From positions 124,001-188,000 of the forward strand of contig NZ_JAQSUW010000016.1 of NCBI RefSeq assembly GCF_028649395.1: a stretch of DNA of 64,000 nucleotides. The letters are read 5' to 3'. The stretch is from Pseudomonas sp. Gutcm_11s (GTDB lineage: Bacteria; Pseudomonadota; Gammaproteobacteria; Pseudomonadales; Pseudomonadaceae). This document shows, in pieces, positions 31,816-39,791 of this stretch. The position numbers were made by a program, and so were the translations under genes. Within the stretch, counting starts at the first letter, position 1. The number at the start of each line of letters is the position of its first letter. Under the pieces are notes generated by a model, which worked only from the letters and a program-made list of their open reading frames with translations, was not told where the DNA came from and did not search any database.

Positions 31816-34206
31816 ATGCGGTCGATCTCTTACTTCCCGGCACTCGCCGCCCTTCCCCTGGCACTCGCCGCCGCTCACGCGCAGGCGGTCGAGCTCGACG
31901 TGCCGGCCCAGCGCCTCGACGCGGCCCTGACCGACTTCGCCGAACAGGCCGATGTGCGTCTGCTGTATGACGCCGGCCTGACCCGCAGCAGTGGCGAGGC
32001 CCCGGCGCTGAAGGGCGACTACTCGGTGAGCGAGGGGCTGCAGCGCCTGCTGCAGGGCAGCGGTCTGACCTTCCAGGTTGGCGCCGACGGCACCGTCACC
32101 CTGGTGCCGCTGCCAGCCGCACAGGGCGCGGTGGAGTTGGGTTCCAGCACCATCAGCGGCGTCGCCGACGGTCGCAGCGACCTGCCGGGCGAGTATGCAG
32201 GCGGCCAGGTGGCCCGTGGCGCACGCATGGGCATGCTGGGCAATCAGGACATGCAGGACGTGCCGTTCAGCTTCAGCAGCTACACCTCCGACCTGATCGA
32301 GAACCGCCAGGCGCAGAGCCTGGGCGACGTGCTCAACAGCGATCCGGCGGTGCGCCAGTCCTACGGCTTCGGCAACTTCGCCCAGGTCTTCGTGGTGCGT
32401 GGCTTCCAGTTGTACACGGATGACATCGCCTTCAACGGCCTGTACGGCATCCTGCCGCGGCAGATCATTTCCACCGAGTCGGTCGAGCGGGTCGAGGTGT
32501 TCAAGGGCGCCAACGCCTTCCTCAATGGCTTCGCGCCGGGCGGCAGCGGCATCGGCGGCGCGATCAACGTGGTATCCAAGCGTGCCGAAGACACGCCCAC
32601 CCGCAGCGCGACCCTGGACTACGCCAGCGACAGCCGCGTGGGCGGCCATGTCGACCTGGGCCAGCGCTTCGGCGAGGACAATCGCTTCGGCGTGCGCGTC
32701 AACTTGGCCCAGCGCGAAGGCGAGACCAGCGTCGATGACGAAAGCAGCCACTTCACCCTGGCCGCCTTCGGCCTGGACTTTCGCGGCGAGCGCCTGCGCC
32801 TCTCCACCGACTTCGGCTACCAGAAGCAGCGCGTCAACGAGGGCCGCTCCCCGGTTTATCTGACCGTGGGCCCGGCGCTGGGCGGCAAGATTCCGGACGC
32901 CCCGGACTCGAAGACCAACTACGCCCAGCCCTGGAGCTGGTCGCAGCTCGAAGACACCTACGCGATGTTCAACGCCGAGTACGATCTCAGCGACAACTGG
33001 ACTGCCTACCTGGCTGCTGGCGGCAAGTACACGCGCGAAAACGGCATCTACGGCTCCTCCTACATCTATAGCTCGAGCGGCGCGACCCGCATCGGTCGCC
33101 TTTACTCGCCGCTCGACCAGGAGACCATCAGCACCGCCGCCGGCCTGCGTGGCAACCTGGTCACCGGCCCGGTCAGCCACCAGCTCAATCTGGCGTACAA
33201 CGGCCTGTGGCAGGAGAAGCGCAACGCCTACGAGTCGACCCTGGCGGCCAATCGCCGCTTCGGCAATCTCTACGACCCGGTGGTCGTGGCGCCGCCGCCC
33301 GCGAATACCAAGGCCGGCGACATCAACGATCCGGACACCACCGCCAAGGTAGCGACGCGCAGCGTGGCGATCTCCGACACCCTGGGCTTTCTCGATGACC
33401 GCATCCTGCTGACGCTGGGTGCGCGCCACCAGACCGTCGGCTCGGATGCCTGGAGCGCCCTCAATGGCGCGCGCACCGCCAACTATCAGGAGAGCATCAC
33501 CACGCCGGCCTATGGCCTGGTGATCAAGCCGACCGAGTACCTGTCGCTGTACGCCAACCGCATCGAATCGCTGCAGCAGGGGCAGACGGCGCCGAACACC
33601 GCCAACAACCCCGGTGAGATGTTCGCGCCCTACCGGGCCAAGCAGACCGAGGCCGGCATCAAGCTGGACTGGGGCACCTATGGCGGCGGCCTGGGTATCT
33701 ACGAGATCGAGCTGCCGCAGGGCGTGCTCGGTAGCGACAACACCTACCGGGTCGACGCGCAGCAGCGTAACCGTGGTGTGGAGCTGAACCTGTTCGGCGA
33801 ACCGCTGGCCGGCCTGCGCGTGATCGCCGGCGGCACCTGGATCGACTCCGAACTCACTGGCGGCGCCAGTGGTACCGAGGGCAAGCGCGCGGTGGGTGTG
33901 CCGGAATTCCAGTTCAACCTGAGTGCCGACTGGGATGTGCCGGGCGTGCAGGGCCTGGCGCTCAACGGCATGCTGCTACGCACCGGCGGGCAGTACTACG
34001 ACACGGCCAACATCTACAGCATCCCGGCCTGGACCCGCGTCGATCTGGGCGCCCGCTACGCCTTCGAGGTCGAGCAGCGTGAAGTGACCCTGCGGGCTGG
34101 CGTGGAGAACGTCGCCGGCAAGGACTACTGGGCCTCGACCAACGGCGGCTACCTGACCCAGGGCGCGCCGCGCACCTTCAAGGTGTCGGCTACCGTCGAC
34201 TTCTGA
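31816..34206 (+). CDS. TonB-dependent siderophore receptor with N-terminal signalling domain
   Basis: 796 residues. Signal peptide (to about AHAQA, residue 24), then an STN signalling domain (ELDVPAQRLDAALTDFAEQADVRLLYD through TVTLVPLP, about 26-100), a plug domain (about 140-270, with FVVRGFQLYTDDIAFNGL and RVEVFKGANAFLNGFAPGGSG), and a 22-strand barrel ending in the outer-membrane Phe signal (KVSATVDF). It imports a ferric siderophore and, through the STN domain, triggers the FecR/FecI pair upstream. The plug and barrel resemble xenosiderophore receptors; the ligand is not identifiable. No siderophore biosynthesis gene is nearby, which favours use of a foreign siderophore. Confidence 0.93.
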   Translation: MRSISYFPALAALPLALAAAHAQAVELDVPAQRLDAALTDFAEQADVRLLYDAGLTRSSGEAPALKGDYSVSEGLQRLLQGSGLTFQVGADGTVTLVPLPAAQGAVELGSSTISGVADGRSDLPGEYAGGQVARGARMGMLGNQDMQDVPFSFSSYTSDLIENRQAQSLGDVLNSDPAVRQSYGFGNFAQVFVVRGFQLYTDDIAFNGLYGILPRQIISTESVERVEVFKGANAFLNGFAPGGSGIGGAINVVSKRAEDTPTRSATLDYASDSRVGGHVDLGQRFGEDNRFGVRVNLAQREGETSVDDESSHFTLAAFGLDFRGERLRLSTDFGYQKQRVNEGRSPVYLTVGPALGGKIPDAPDSKTNYAQPWSWSQLEDTYAMFNAEYDLSDNWTAYLAAGGKYTRENGIYGSSYIYSSSGATRIGRLYSPLDQETISTAAGLRGNLVTGPVSHQLNLAYNGLWQEKRNAYESTLAANRRFGNLYDPVVVAPPPANTKAGDINDPDTTAKVATRSVAISDTLGFLDDRILLTLGARHQTVGSDAWSALNGARTANYQESITTPAYGLVIKPTEYLSLYANRIESLQQGQTAPNTANNPGEMFAPYRAKQTEAGIKLDWGTYGGGLGIYEIELPQGVLGSDNTYRVDAQQRNRGVELNLFGEPLAGLRVIAGGTWIDSELTGGASGTEGKRAVGVPEFQFNLSADWDVPGVQGLALNGMLLRTGGQYYDTANIYSIPAWTRVDLGARYAFEVEQREVTLRAGVENVAGKDYWASTNGGYLTQGAPRTFKVSATVDF

Positions 34207-34222
34207 GTCGCGTTGCCACATG

Positions 34223-34250
34223 AAAAAGGGCGCCCGCTGGCGCCCTTTTT
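34223..34250. terminator. Rho-independent terminator between receptor and rlmG
   Basis: AAAAA, GGGCGCC, CGCT, GGCGCCC, TTTTT. It has T tracts on both strands and serves the convergent receptor and rlmG transcripts. Confidence 0.92.
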
Positions 34251-34266
34251 CGTTTTCCCGGTTCGT

Positions 34267-35391
34267 TTACTTGGTGGCCTTGAGCACCACGAACTTGGGA
34301 TTGGCTGCGACCTGTTCGACGCCGCGGAACAGGCGCTTGAGCTTGGCGTGGTAGCCCAGGTGGCGGTTGCCGACGATCCACAGCTCGCCGCCGGTGACCA
34401 GCGCTGCGCGGGCCTGCTGGAACATGCGCCAGGCGAGGAAGTCGCCGACCACCTGCTGCTGGTGGAAGGGCGGGTTGCACAGCACCAGGTCGAGCGAGTC
34501 GGCGGGCTGGTCGGCCAGGCCGTCGGCGGCGCGGAAGGTGGCCGGACGCTCGCCGAGCGCCGCGCGCCAGTTTTCCTCGGCCGATTGCACGGCCATGTAG
34601 GACTCGTCCACCAGGGTCAGCTCCGCGGCTGGGTTGGCCTGGGCGAAGGCTATGGCCAGCACACCGTTGCCGCAGCCGAGGTCGGCCACCCGTTGCGCCT
34701 GCAGGCGTTTGGGCAGGTGCGGCAGGAAGGCGCGGGTGCCGATGTCCAGGCCCTCGCGGCAGAACACGTTGGCGTGGTTGACCAGCTCCAGGGCTGGCTT
34801 GTCGAGCCGGTAGCGGGTCGGGTAGGGCGAGGTCGGCGTCGGCCGGGCTTCGACCGTGGTCGTCAGCAGGCGCGCCTTCTTCACCGCCAGCGAGGCCTGC
34901 AGCGGGCCGATGTACTGCTCCATCAGCTCCCCCGCAGTGCGCGGCAGGTGCTTGATCATGGCGCCGGCGATCACCCTGGCGCCGGGCGCCAGCTGGCCCT
35001 GCAGGCGGATCAGCTGTTCCTCGAGCAGGGCCAGGGTCTTGGGTACGTGCAGCAGCACCAGGTCGAACGGGCCCTGCGCGGTCTCGCTGGCCGGTACGAA
35101 GCGCACGCTGTCAGCGGGCAGGCCATTGCGCGCGAGGTTCTTCTGCAGGGCCAGGTGGCCCAGGTGCGAGTCGCCGCTGCTGGTCACCCGGCAATGCGCG
35201 GCCAGCGAGCAGGCCAGGGCGCCGAAGCCGTCGTTGAGCAGCAGCACACGGCTGTCCGCCGTCAGGCCCAGTTCGTGGACATGGGCGAGCAGGTACTCGT
35301 CGGCGGCGTCGAAGGCCTGCAGCGGCTCGTTGGCCATCTCCGGCTGGCGGATCAGGTCGAGCTGGGCGAAGGGGGTAGCGAGAATAGGCAT
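34267..35391 (-). CDS. rlmG: 23S rRNA (guanine-N2)-methyltransferase RlmG
   Basis: 374 residues from the ATG at 35391. RlmG makes m2G1835 in 23S rRNA. The catalytic C-terminal half shows the SAM motif VADLGCGNGVLAIAFAQANP and the N6/N2-type motif LVLCNPPFHQQQVVGDFLAWRMF; the degenerate N-terminal half carries DEYLLAHVHEL and VPKTLALLEEQLIRLQGQL, as in E. coli RlmG. Length and the PKTLALLEEQL match place it with RlmG and not RsmC. An open extension up to 36108 is a shadow through fpr. No clear ribosome-binding site. Confidence 0.92.
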   Translation of the reverse strand: MPILATPFAQLDLIRQPEMANEPLQAFDAADEYLLAHVHELGLTADSRVLLLNDGFGALACSLAAHCRVTSSGDSHLGHLALQKNLARNGLPADSVRFVPASETAQGPFDLVLLHVPKTLALLEEQLIRLQGQLAPGARVIAGAMIKHLPRTAGELMEQYIGPLQASLAVKKARLLTTTVEARPTPTSPYPTRYRLDKPALELVNHANVFCREGLDIGTRAFLPHLPKRLQAQRVADLGCGNGVLAIAFAQANPAAELTLVDESYMAVQSAEENWRAALGERPATFRAADGLADQPADSLDLVLCNPPFHQQQVVGDFLAWRMFQQARAALVTGGELWIVGNRHLGYHAKLKRLFRGVEQVAANPKFVVLKATK

Positions 35392-35457
35392 GAAAACTGT
35401 CGGTGTTAGCCGCCGGCGCTTTGCGCCAGACTGCCGGGGTACGAGAAAGGGGAAAGT

Positions 35458-36234
35458 ATGACCGCCAGCGAAGAGAAGTTCACCCGCCAGACGCTCACCG
35501 AGGTGCGCGTCTGGTCGCCCAGCCTGTTCAGCCTGGTCTGTACCCGCGATGCCGGTTTCCGTTTCCGCGCCGGGCAGTTCGTCCGCCTGGGCGTGCGCAA
35601 GGCCAGCGGCTGCATCGTCTGGCGCGCCTACTCGATCGTCTCGGCGCCGCATGACGACTACCTGGAGTTTTTCTCCATCGTCGTGCCCGGTGGTGAGTTC
35701 ACCAGCGAGCTGAGCCGTCTGGCGGCCGGCGACGAGCTGCTGGTGGAGAAGCAGGCCACCGGCTTCCTTACCCTCGACCGTTTCCCCGATGGCCGCGACC
35801 TGTGGCTGATCGGCACCGGCACCGGCCTCGCGCCGTTCCTCTCGATCCTGCAGGACCTCGAGGCCTGGCAGCGCTACGAGCGCATCCTGCTGGTCTACAG
35901 CGCCCGTGACCGTGGCGAGCTGGCCTACCAGGAGCTGATCGCCGAGCTGCCGCAACGCGAGTGGCTGGAGGGTGCGGGGCACAAGCTGCAGTACATCCCG
36001 GTGGTGACTCGCGAGCAGGTGCCCGGCGCACTCAACGCTCGGGTCACCACGCTGATCGAAAACGGCGAGCTGGAGCGCGCCGCCGGTCTGGCGCTGAGCC
36101 CCGAGCATTCGCGGGTGATGCTCTGCGGCAACCCGCAGATGATCGAAGACACCCGCGCTGTGCTCAAGGCTCGCGACATGCAGCTATCCTTGAGTCGCAG
36201 GCCCGGCGCCGTGGCGGTGGAGAACTACTGGTAG
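35458..36234 (+). CDS. fpr: Ferredoxin-NADP+ reductase
   Basis: 258 residues from ATG 35458 after GGGGAAAG. Cytosolic FAD enzyme moving electrons between NADPH and ferredoxin/flavodoxin, useful in oxidative-stress repair. Seen: the FAD-binding RAYSIVSAP and the GEFTSEL segment, the NADP-binding LWLIGTGTGLAPFLSIL and VMLCGNPQMIEDTRAVL, and the C-terminal AVENYW. In other Pseudomonas the fpr promoter answers to the LysR protein FinR; no such gene is adjacent here, where rlmG is divergent (66-base gap). Confidence 0.94.
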   Translation: MTASEEKFTRQTLTEVRVWSPSLFSLVCTRDAGFRFRAGQFVRLGVRKASGCIVWRAYSIVSAPHDDYLEFFSIVVPGGEFTSELSRLAAGDELLVEKQATGFLTLDRFPDGRDLWLIGTGTGLAPFLSILQDLEAWQRYERILLVYSARDRGELAYQELIAELPQREWLEGAGHKLQYIPVVTREQVPGALNARVTTLIENGELERAAGLALSPEHSRVMLCGNPQMIEDTRAVLKARDMQLSLSRRPGAVAVENYW

Positions 36235-36319
36235 AGCGGTTCGCGCCCGGCGTTAAGAATTGGTAACGCTTTGCCGCTTAGGGATTGGCGGCAGCACCGC
36301 TAGGATGGCCGTCCCTTTT

Positions 36320-36484
36320 TCCCTGATGGAACCCATGGACAGCGATTGTTGCCAGCCACCCCCGAGTGGCCTCCCTTCCTTCGACGCCCGCGCGCGTCAC
36401 TCCCTGATTTCGCCTGAACGATACGCCCAGCGCCACGCCTGCCGTGCCCGCGCTGCGTCTACGCCTGCCCGGAGGAAAGCATGA
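36320..36484 (+). CDS. Possible 54-codon leader ORF coupled to the TerC/CorC gene
   Basis: An open frame with candidate ATG codons near 36304-36335, whose reading includes MDSDCCQPPPSGLPSF and a basic end APARRKA-type tail, closes with a TGA in an ATGA overlap with the ATG of the following gene at 36481. No good ribosome-binding site is seen at its start. It could be a regulatory leader peptide or chance; I give low confidence and approximate start. Confidence 0.3.
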   Translation, partial: SLMEPMDSDCCQPPPSGLPSFDARARHSLISPERYAQRHACRARAASTPARRKA

Positions 36485-38040
36485 TCTTCGAATGGATGGC
36501 CGACCCCACTGCGTGGCTCGGCCTGCTGACGCTGATCGTCCTGGAGATCGTCCTGGGCATCGACAACCTGGTGTTCATCGCGATCCTCGCCGACAAGCTG
36601 CCGCCGCACCTGCGTGACCGCGCGCGGCTGATCGGCCTGAGCCTGGCGCTGATCATGCGCCTGGGCCTGCTGGCCAGTATTTCCTGGTTGGTGACCCTGA
36701 CCGAACCGCTGATCGAGGTGTTCGGCCACAGCTTCTCCGGGCGTGACCTGATCATGCTGTTCGGTGGTGTGTTCCTGCTGTTCAAGGCCACCATGGAGCT
36801 GCACGAGCGCCTCGAGGGCCGTACCCATCAGCCGGGCGGCAGCCGCACCTACGCGCTGTTCTGGCCGGTAGTGGCGCAGATCGTCGTGCTTGATGCTGTG
36901 TTCTCCCTCGACGCGGTGATCACCGCCGTGGGCATGGTCGAGCACCTGGAAGTGATGATGATCGCCGTGATCATCTCGATCGGCCTGATGATCGTCGCCA
37001 GCAAGCCGCTGACCGCCTTCGTCAACGCCCACCCGACAGTGATCATGCTGTGTCTGGGCTTCCTGATGATGATCGGCTTCAGCCTCACCGCCGAAGGCCT
37101 GGGCTTCCATATTCCCAAGGGCTACCTGTACGCGGCCATCGGCTTCTCCATCCTCATCGAGGTGGCCAACCAACTGGTGCGACACAAGCGCAAACGGCAG
37201 ATGCAGAACGGCCGTGGCATGCGTGAGCGTACCGCCCACGCCGTGCTGCGCCTGCTTGGTGGCAAGGTCGAGGCCGACGAGGTGGGCGAGGAGATCGCCG
37301 ACATGCTCGAGGGCGGCGCCGGCGAGGCCGCGCTGTTCGATCGTCGCGAACGGGTGATGATCCGTGGCGTGCTGGGCCTGGCCGAGCAGCCGATCACCGA
37401 GGTGATGACCGGGCGCATGGAGGTCGACCACATCGACCTGGGCCATGCCCCCGAGCAGATTCGCCAGGCCCTGCTGGAGTCGCCGCACTCGCGCCTGCTG
37501 GTGATCCGTGATGGCCAGGTGGACGAGCCGCTGGGCTTCGTACACAAGAAGGAGCTGCTCAAGGAACTGCTGGACCAGCGCGAGCCGGACATCGAGGGCC
37601 TGCTGCGCCAGCCGCTCAACCTACCGGACAGCTGTGCGGTGCTCGGCGCCCTGGAACAGATGCGCCAGGCCTCGACCCACGTGGCCTTCGTGGTCAACGA
37701 GTTCGGTGGCTTCGTCGGTCTGCTGACCCTGACCGACATCCTTGAGGCCATCGCCGGCGAGCTGCCGGACGCCAGCGAGGTGGACGGCCCGGACATCGAG
37801 CCGGCGGGCGCCGGCTTCCGCGTCAGCGGTGCGCTCAACCTGACCCTGCTGCGTTCGCGCATCGGTCTACAGGCCCAGGCCACCGAGGACTACCAGACCC
37901 TCGCCGGGCTGGTGATGAGCCTGCTCGACCGCCTGCCGGCGGTCGGTGATGAGGTGCAGTTCGCCGGCTGGCGCATGCGCGTGGAAGAGGTGCACGAACG
38001 GCGGGTCAACCGCCTGCTGCTCACCCGCGAGCAGCGGTGA
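36481..38040 (+). CDS. TerC-family membrane protein with CBS pair and CorC domain (YoaE/YegH type)
   Basis: 519 residues. The N-terminal TerC domain (about 1-235) has seven membrane helices with acidic metal-site residues in EIVLGIDNLVFIAILAD and VFSLDAVITAVGM. Two CBS domains follow (VMTGRMEVDHIDL to LLKELLD; LPDSCAVLGALEQMRQASTHVAFVVNEFG), then a CorC/HlyC domain (about 435-515). Relatives include E. coli YoaE and YegH. TerC proteins are linked to Mn or other metal export. Start ATG at 36481 after GGAGGAAAG. Followed by a strong terminator. Confidence 0.9.
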   Translation: MIFEWMADPTAWLGLLTLIVLEIVLGIDNLVFIAILADKLPPHLRDRARLIGLSLALIMRLGLLASISWLVTLTEPLIEVFGHSFSGRDLIMLFGGVFLLFKATMELHERLEGRTHQPGGSRTYALFWPVVAQIVVLDAVFSLDAVITAVGMVEHLEVMMIAVIISIGLMIVASKPLTAFVNAHPTVIMLCLGFLMMIGFSLTAEGLGFHIPKGYLYAAIGFSILIEVANQLVRHKRKRQMQNGRGMRERTAHAVLRLLGGKVEADEVGEEIADMLEGGAGEAALFDRRERVMIRGVLGLAEQPITEVMTGRMEVDHIDLGHAPEQIRQALLESPHSRLLVIRDGQVDEPLGFVHKKELLKELLDQREPDIEGLLRQPLNLPDSCAVLGALEQMRQASTHVAFVVNEFGGFVGLLTLTDILEAIAGELPDASEVDGPDIEPAGAGFRVSGALNLTLLRSRIGLQAQATEDYQTLAGLVMSLLDRLPAVGDEVQFAGWRMRVEEVHERRVNRLLLTREQR

Positions 38041-38045
38041 AAATG

Positions 38046-38072
38046 AAAACGGCGCCTGCGGGCGCCGTTTTT
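38046..38072. terminator. Rho-independent terminator between the TerC/CorC gene and mscL
   Basis: AAAAC, GGCGCC, TGCG, GGCGCC, GTTTTT with flanking A:T pairs. Useful for both convergent transcripts. Confidence 0.9.
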
Positions 38073-38086
38073 CTTTGCGCGGATTC

Positions 38087-38497
38087 CTAGGGTTTCTGCT
38101 GGTTCTTCAGCAGATCGCGGATCTCCGTCAGCAGCACTTCCTCTGCAGTCGGCACCGGCGGTACGGTCGGGGCCTCGGCTTCCTCGCGCTTGAGTTTGTT
38201 GATCACCTTGACGCCCATGAAGATGGCGAAGGCGACGATGACGAAGTCGAGCACCGTCTGGATGAACTTGCCGTAGCTCAGCATCACGGCCGGAATGTCG
38301 CCTTCGGCGGCCTTGAGGGTGATGGCCAGGTCGGAGAAGTCGACCCCGCCGATCAGCAGGCCGATCGGCGGCATGACCACGTCACCGACGAATGAGCTGA
38401 CGATCTTGCCGAACGCCGCGCCGATGATGATACCGACGGCCATGTCGACCACGTTGCCCTTGACCGCGAAGGCCTTGAACTCGTTGAGAATACCCAT
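38087..38497 (-). CDS. mscL: Large-conductance mechanosensitive channel
   Basis: 136 residues, the standard MscL length. N-terminal amphipathic helix MGILNEFKAFAVKGNVVD, TM1 MAVGIIIGAAFGKIVSSFVGDVVMPP, a periplasmic loop, TM2 TVLDFVIVAFAIFMGVKVIN, and the C-terminal helical bundle with EEVLLTEIRDLL. It opens under high membrane tension to release solutes in hypo-osmotic shock. ATG at 38497 follows GGGAGTG. Confidence 0.97.
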   Translation of the reverse strand: MGILNEFKAFAVKGNVVDMAVGIIIGAAFGKIVSSFVGDVVMPPIGLLIGGVDFSDLAITLKAAEGDIPAVMLSYGKFIQTVLDFVIVAFAIFMGVKVINKLKREEAEAPTVPPVPTAEEVLLTEIRDLLKNQQKP

Positions 38498-38562
38498 GTT
38501 TCACTCCCTGGTTTCTGGTTATGGGCTGGAGTGTACCCCAGCACTGTTGCGCCTGCGGTGTG

Positions 38563-38808
38563 TCAGCCCCTGGCCTGGCGCAGGCGTGCGGCGATCTGGT
38601 CCTTGAGGGTCACCCGCTCGTTCTTCAGGGCATGCAGGGCCTGATCGTCCAGGGCGGCGCGGCCGTCCTCCACTTCATAGATGCGCTTGTCCAGGCTCTC
38701 GTAATGCTGCGCCTGCTGGGCGAAGTGCGCGTCGCTGGCGTACAGGGCCTGCAGCTGCTCGCGATACTCGGGGAATTCGCGGGCCAGGGGATGGTGTTCG
38801 AGTGGCAT
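38563..38808 (-). CDS. YdcH/DUF465 family protein
   Basis: 81 residues, ATG 38808 after GGAGGA. Signature of DUF465: HHPLAREFPEYREQL...YASDAHFAQQAQHYESLDKRIYEVEDG, then HALKNERVTLKDQIAARLR. Predicted to be an all-helical hairpin of unknown function. It is divergent from a second gene of the same family, 127 bases away. Confidence 0.88.
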   Translation of the reverse strand: MPLEHHPLAREFPEYREQLQALYASDAHFAQQAQHYESLDKRIYEVEDGRAALDDQALHALKNERVTLKDQIAARLRQARG

Positions 38809-38935
38809 AGCGGGTCCTCCTCTTCGTACGTGTCCTGTTCAGCCTAGCCCAGTGGGCGAGGCAGCCTTGACCTCGGTCAATTGGGGCGGTGGCGTGGCTG
38901 GTTAAAATCTAACCATCTTTTCAGGAGTCATAACC

Positions 38936-39217
38936 ATGAAGAGCAACGCCCAGATCTTTCCTCAGGAGCTTCCCCGGCTGCGCATGGAGTTGCAGCGTCT
39001 ACGTCAGAACGACATCCATTTCGCCCGCCTGGTCGAGCAGTTCGATGTGCTCGACGCCCGCATCGAGCGCATCGAGAGTGGCATGGAGCGGCTCGACGAG
39101 CTTTCCCTCGGGCGCCTGAAACGCTCTCGTCAGGTCTACCGCGACACCCTGGCCCGGCACTTCCATCGTGCCATCGGGCAGTGCTGTGGCTGTGGCAACG
39201 CCTGCGGTTCGCACTAA
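38936..39217 (+). CDS. Second YdcH/DUF465-like protein with a Cys-rich tail
   Basis: 93 residues, ATG 38936 after CAGGAG. The core repeats the plan of the neighbouring DUF465 protein (LPRLRMELQRLRQNDIHFARLVEQFDVLDARIERIE, then LGRLKRSRQVYRDTLARH), so it looks like an old duplicate. The end CCGCGNACGSH adds four cysteines and a histidine, absent from the other copy, and could bind a metal or be redox-active; that is inferred. Confidence 0.78.
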   Translation: MKSNAQIFPQELPRLRMELQRLRQNDIHFARLVEQFDVLDARIERIESGMERLDELSLGRLKRSRQVYRDTLARHFHRAIGQCCGCGNACGSH

Positions 39218-39226
39218 CCGCCGTGC

Positions 39227-39718
39227 TCAGTGCAGCGGCGGGTTGACCAGGTAGCTGAGCAGTTCGGGCTCGTCATCCAGCCAGACCTGCCGCGAGCCTA
39301 GCGGCAGGGTGGCCAGCACGTTGCGCCAGAAGCCTGCTGCCGGCTCATCACCGGCATAGAAACGGACCAGCCAGGTACCGCCATCGTTCATTACCTGTTC
39401 TGCCAGGGCGCGGCCGATGCCCAGGCGCCGGTATTTCTTGAGGATGAACAGGTCGGCGAACTCGCGGGCATCGATGCCCGGCAGTTCGCTGCGCTCGATC
39501 AGCAGGAAGCCGGCGATGAAGCCATCGGCGAGGATCAGGTTGGCGCTCCACCCCTCATCGCTCCAGTAGCGCGCCAGGTGCGGCTCGTGGATATAGAAGC
39601 GGCCGTCGGCCTCGATCTCTTCCTCCTCCCAGTCCGACGACTCGTAGGCGTAGAACTGATAGAGGTTGGCGATCAGCGGTAGCTGGTCGACCGTGGTCGG
39701 GACAAGTTCGATCTGCAT
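39227..39718 (-). CDS. GNAT family acetyltransferase
   Basis: 163 residues. Motif A is seen in FILKKYRRLGIGRALAEQVMND (R-x-x-G-I/V-G-R), with the usual beta4 before it (REFADLFILK) and a C-terminal ERNVLATLPLG-like helix. The N-terminus (LVPTTVDQLPLIANLYQFYAYE) matches uncharacterised GNAT proteins of Pseudomonas. Substrate unknown. ATG 39718, divergent from radA with 73 bases between. Confidence 0.85.
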   Translation of the reverse strand: MQIELVPTTVDQLPLIANLYQFYAYESSDWEEEEIEADGRFYIHEPHLARYWSDEGWSANLILADGFIAGFLLIERSELPGIDAREFADLFILKKYRRLGIGRALAEQVMNDGGTWLVRFYAGDEPAAGFWRNVLATLPLGSRQVWLDDEPELLSYLVNPPLH

Positions 39719-39791
39719 GGGCGGGCTCGCAAGGGCGACTAGGGGCGGTGCGGACGTTATTATCGCCGTTTTTCAGCGGGCGGAGATTTCC

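Noticed and set aside
30706..33429. 907-codon minus-strand frame across fecR and the receptor
   Set aside because: Shadow of two well-supported genes.
36235..36480. Mn riboswitch (yybP-ykoY) before the TerC/CorC gene
   Set aside because: The conserved GGGGAGTA and loop sequences are not present.
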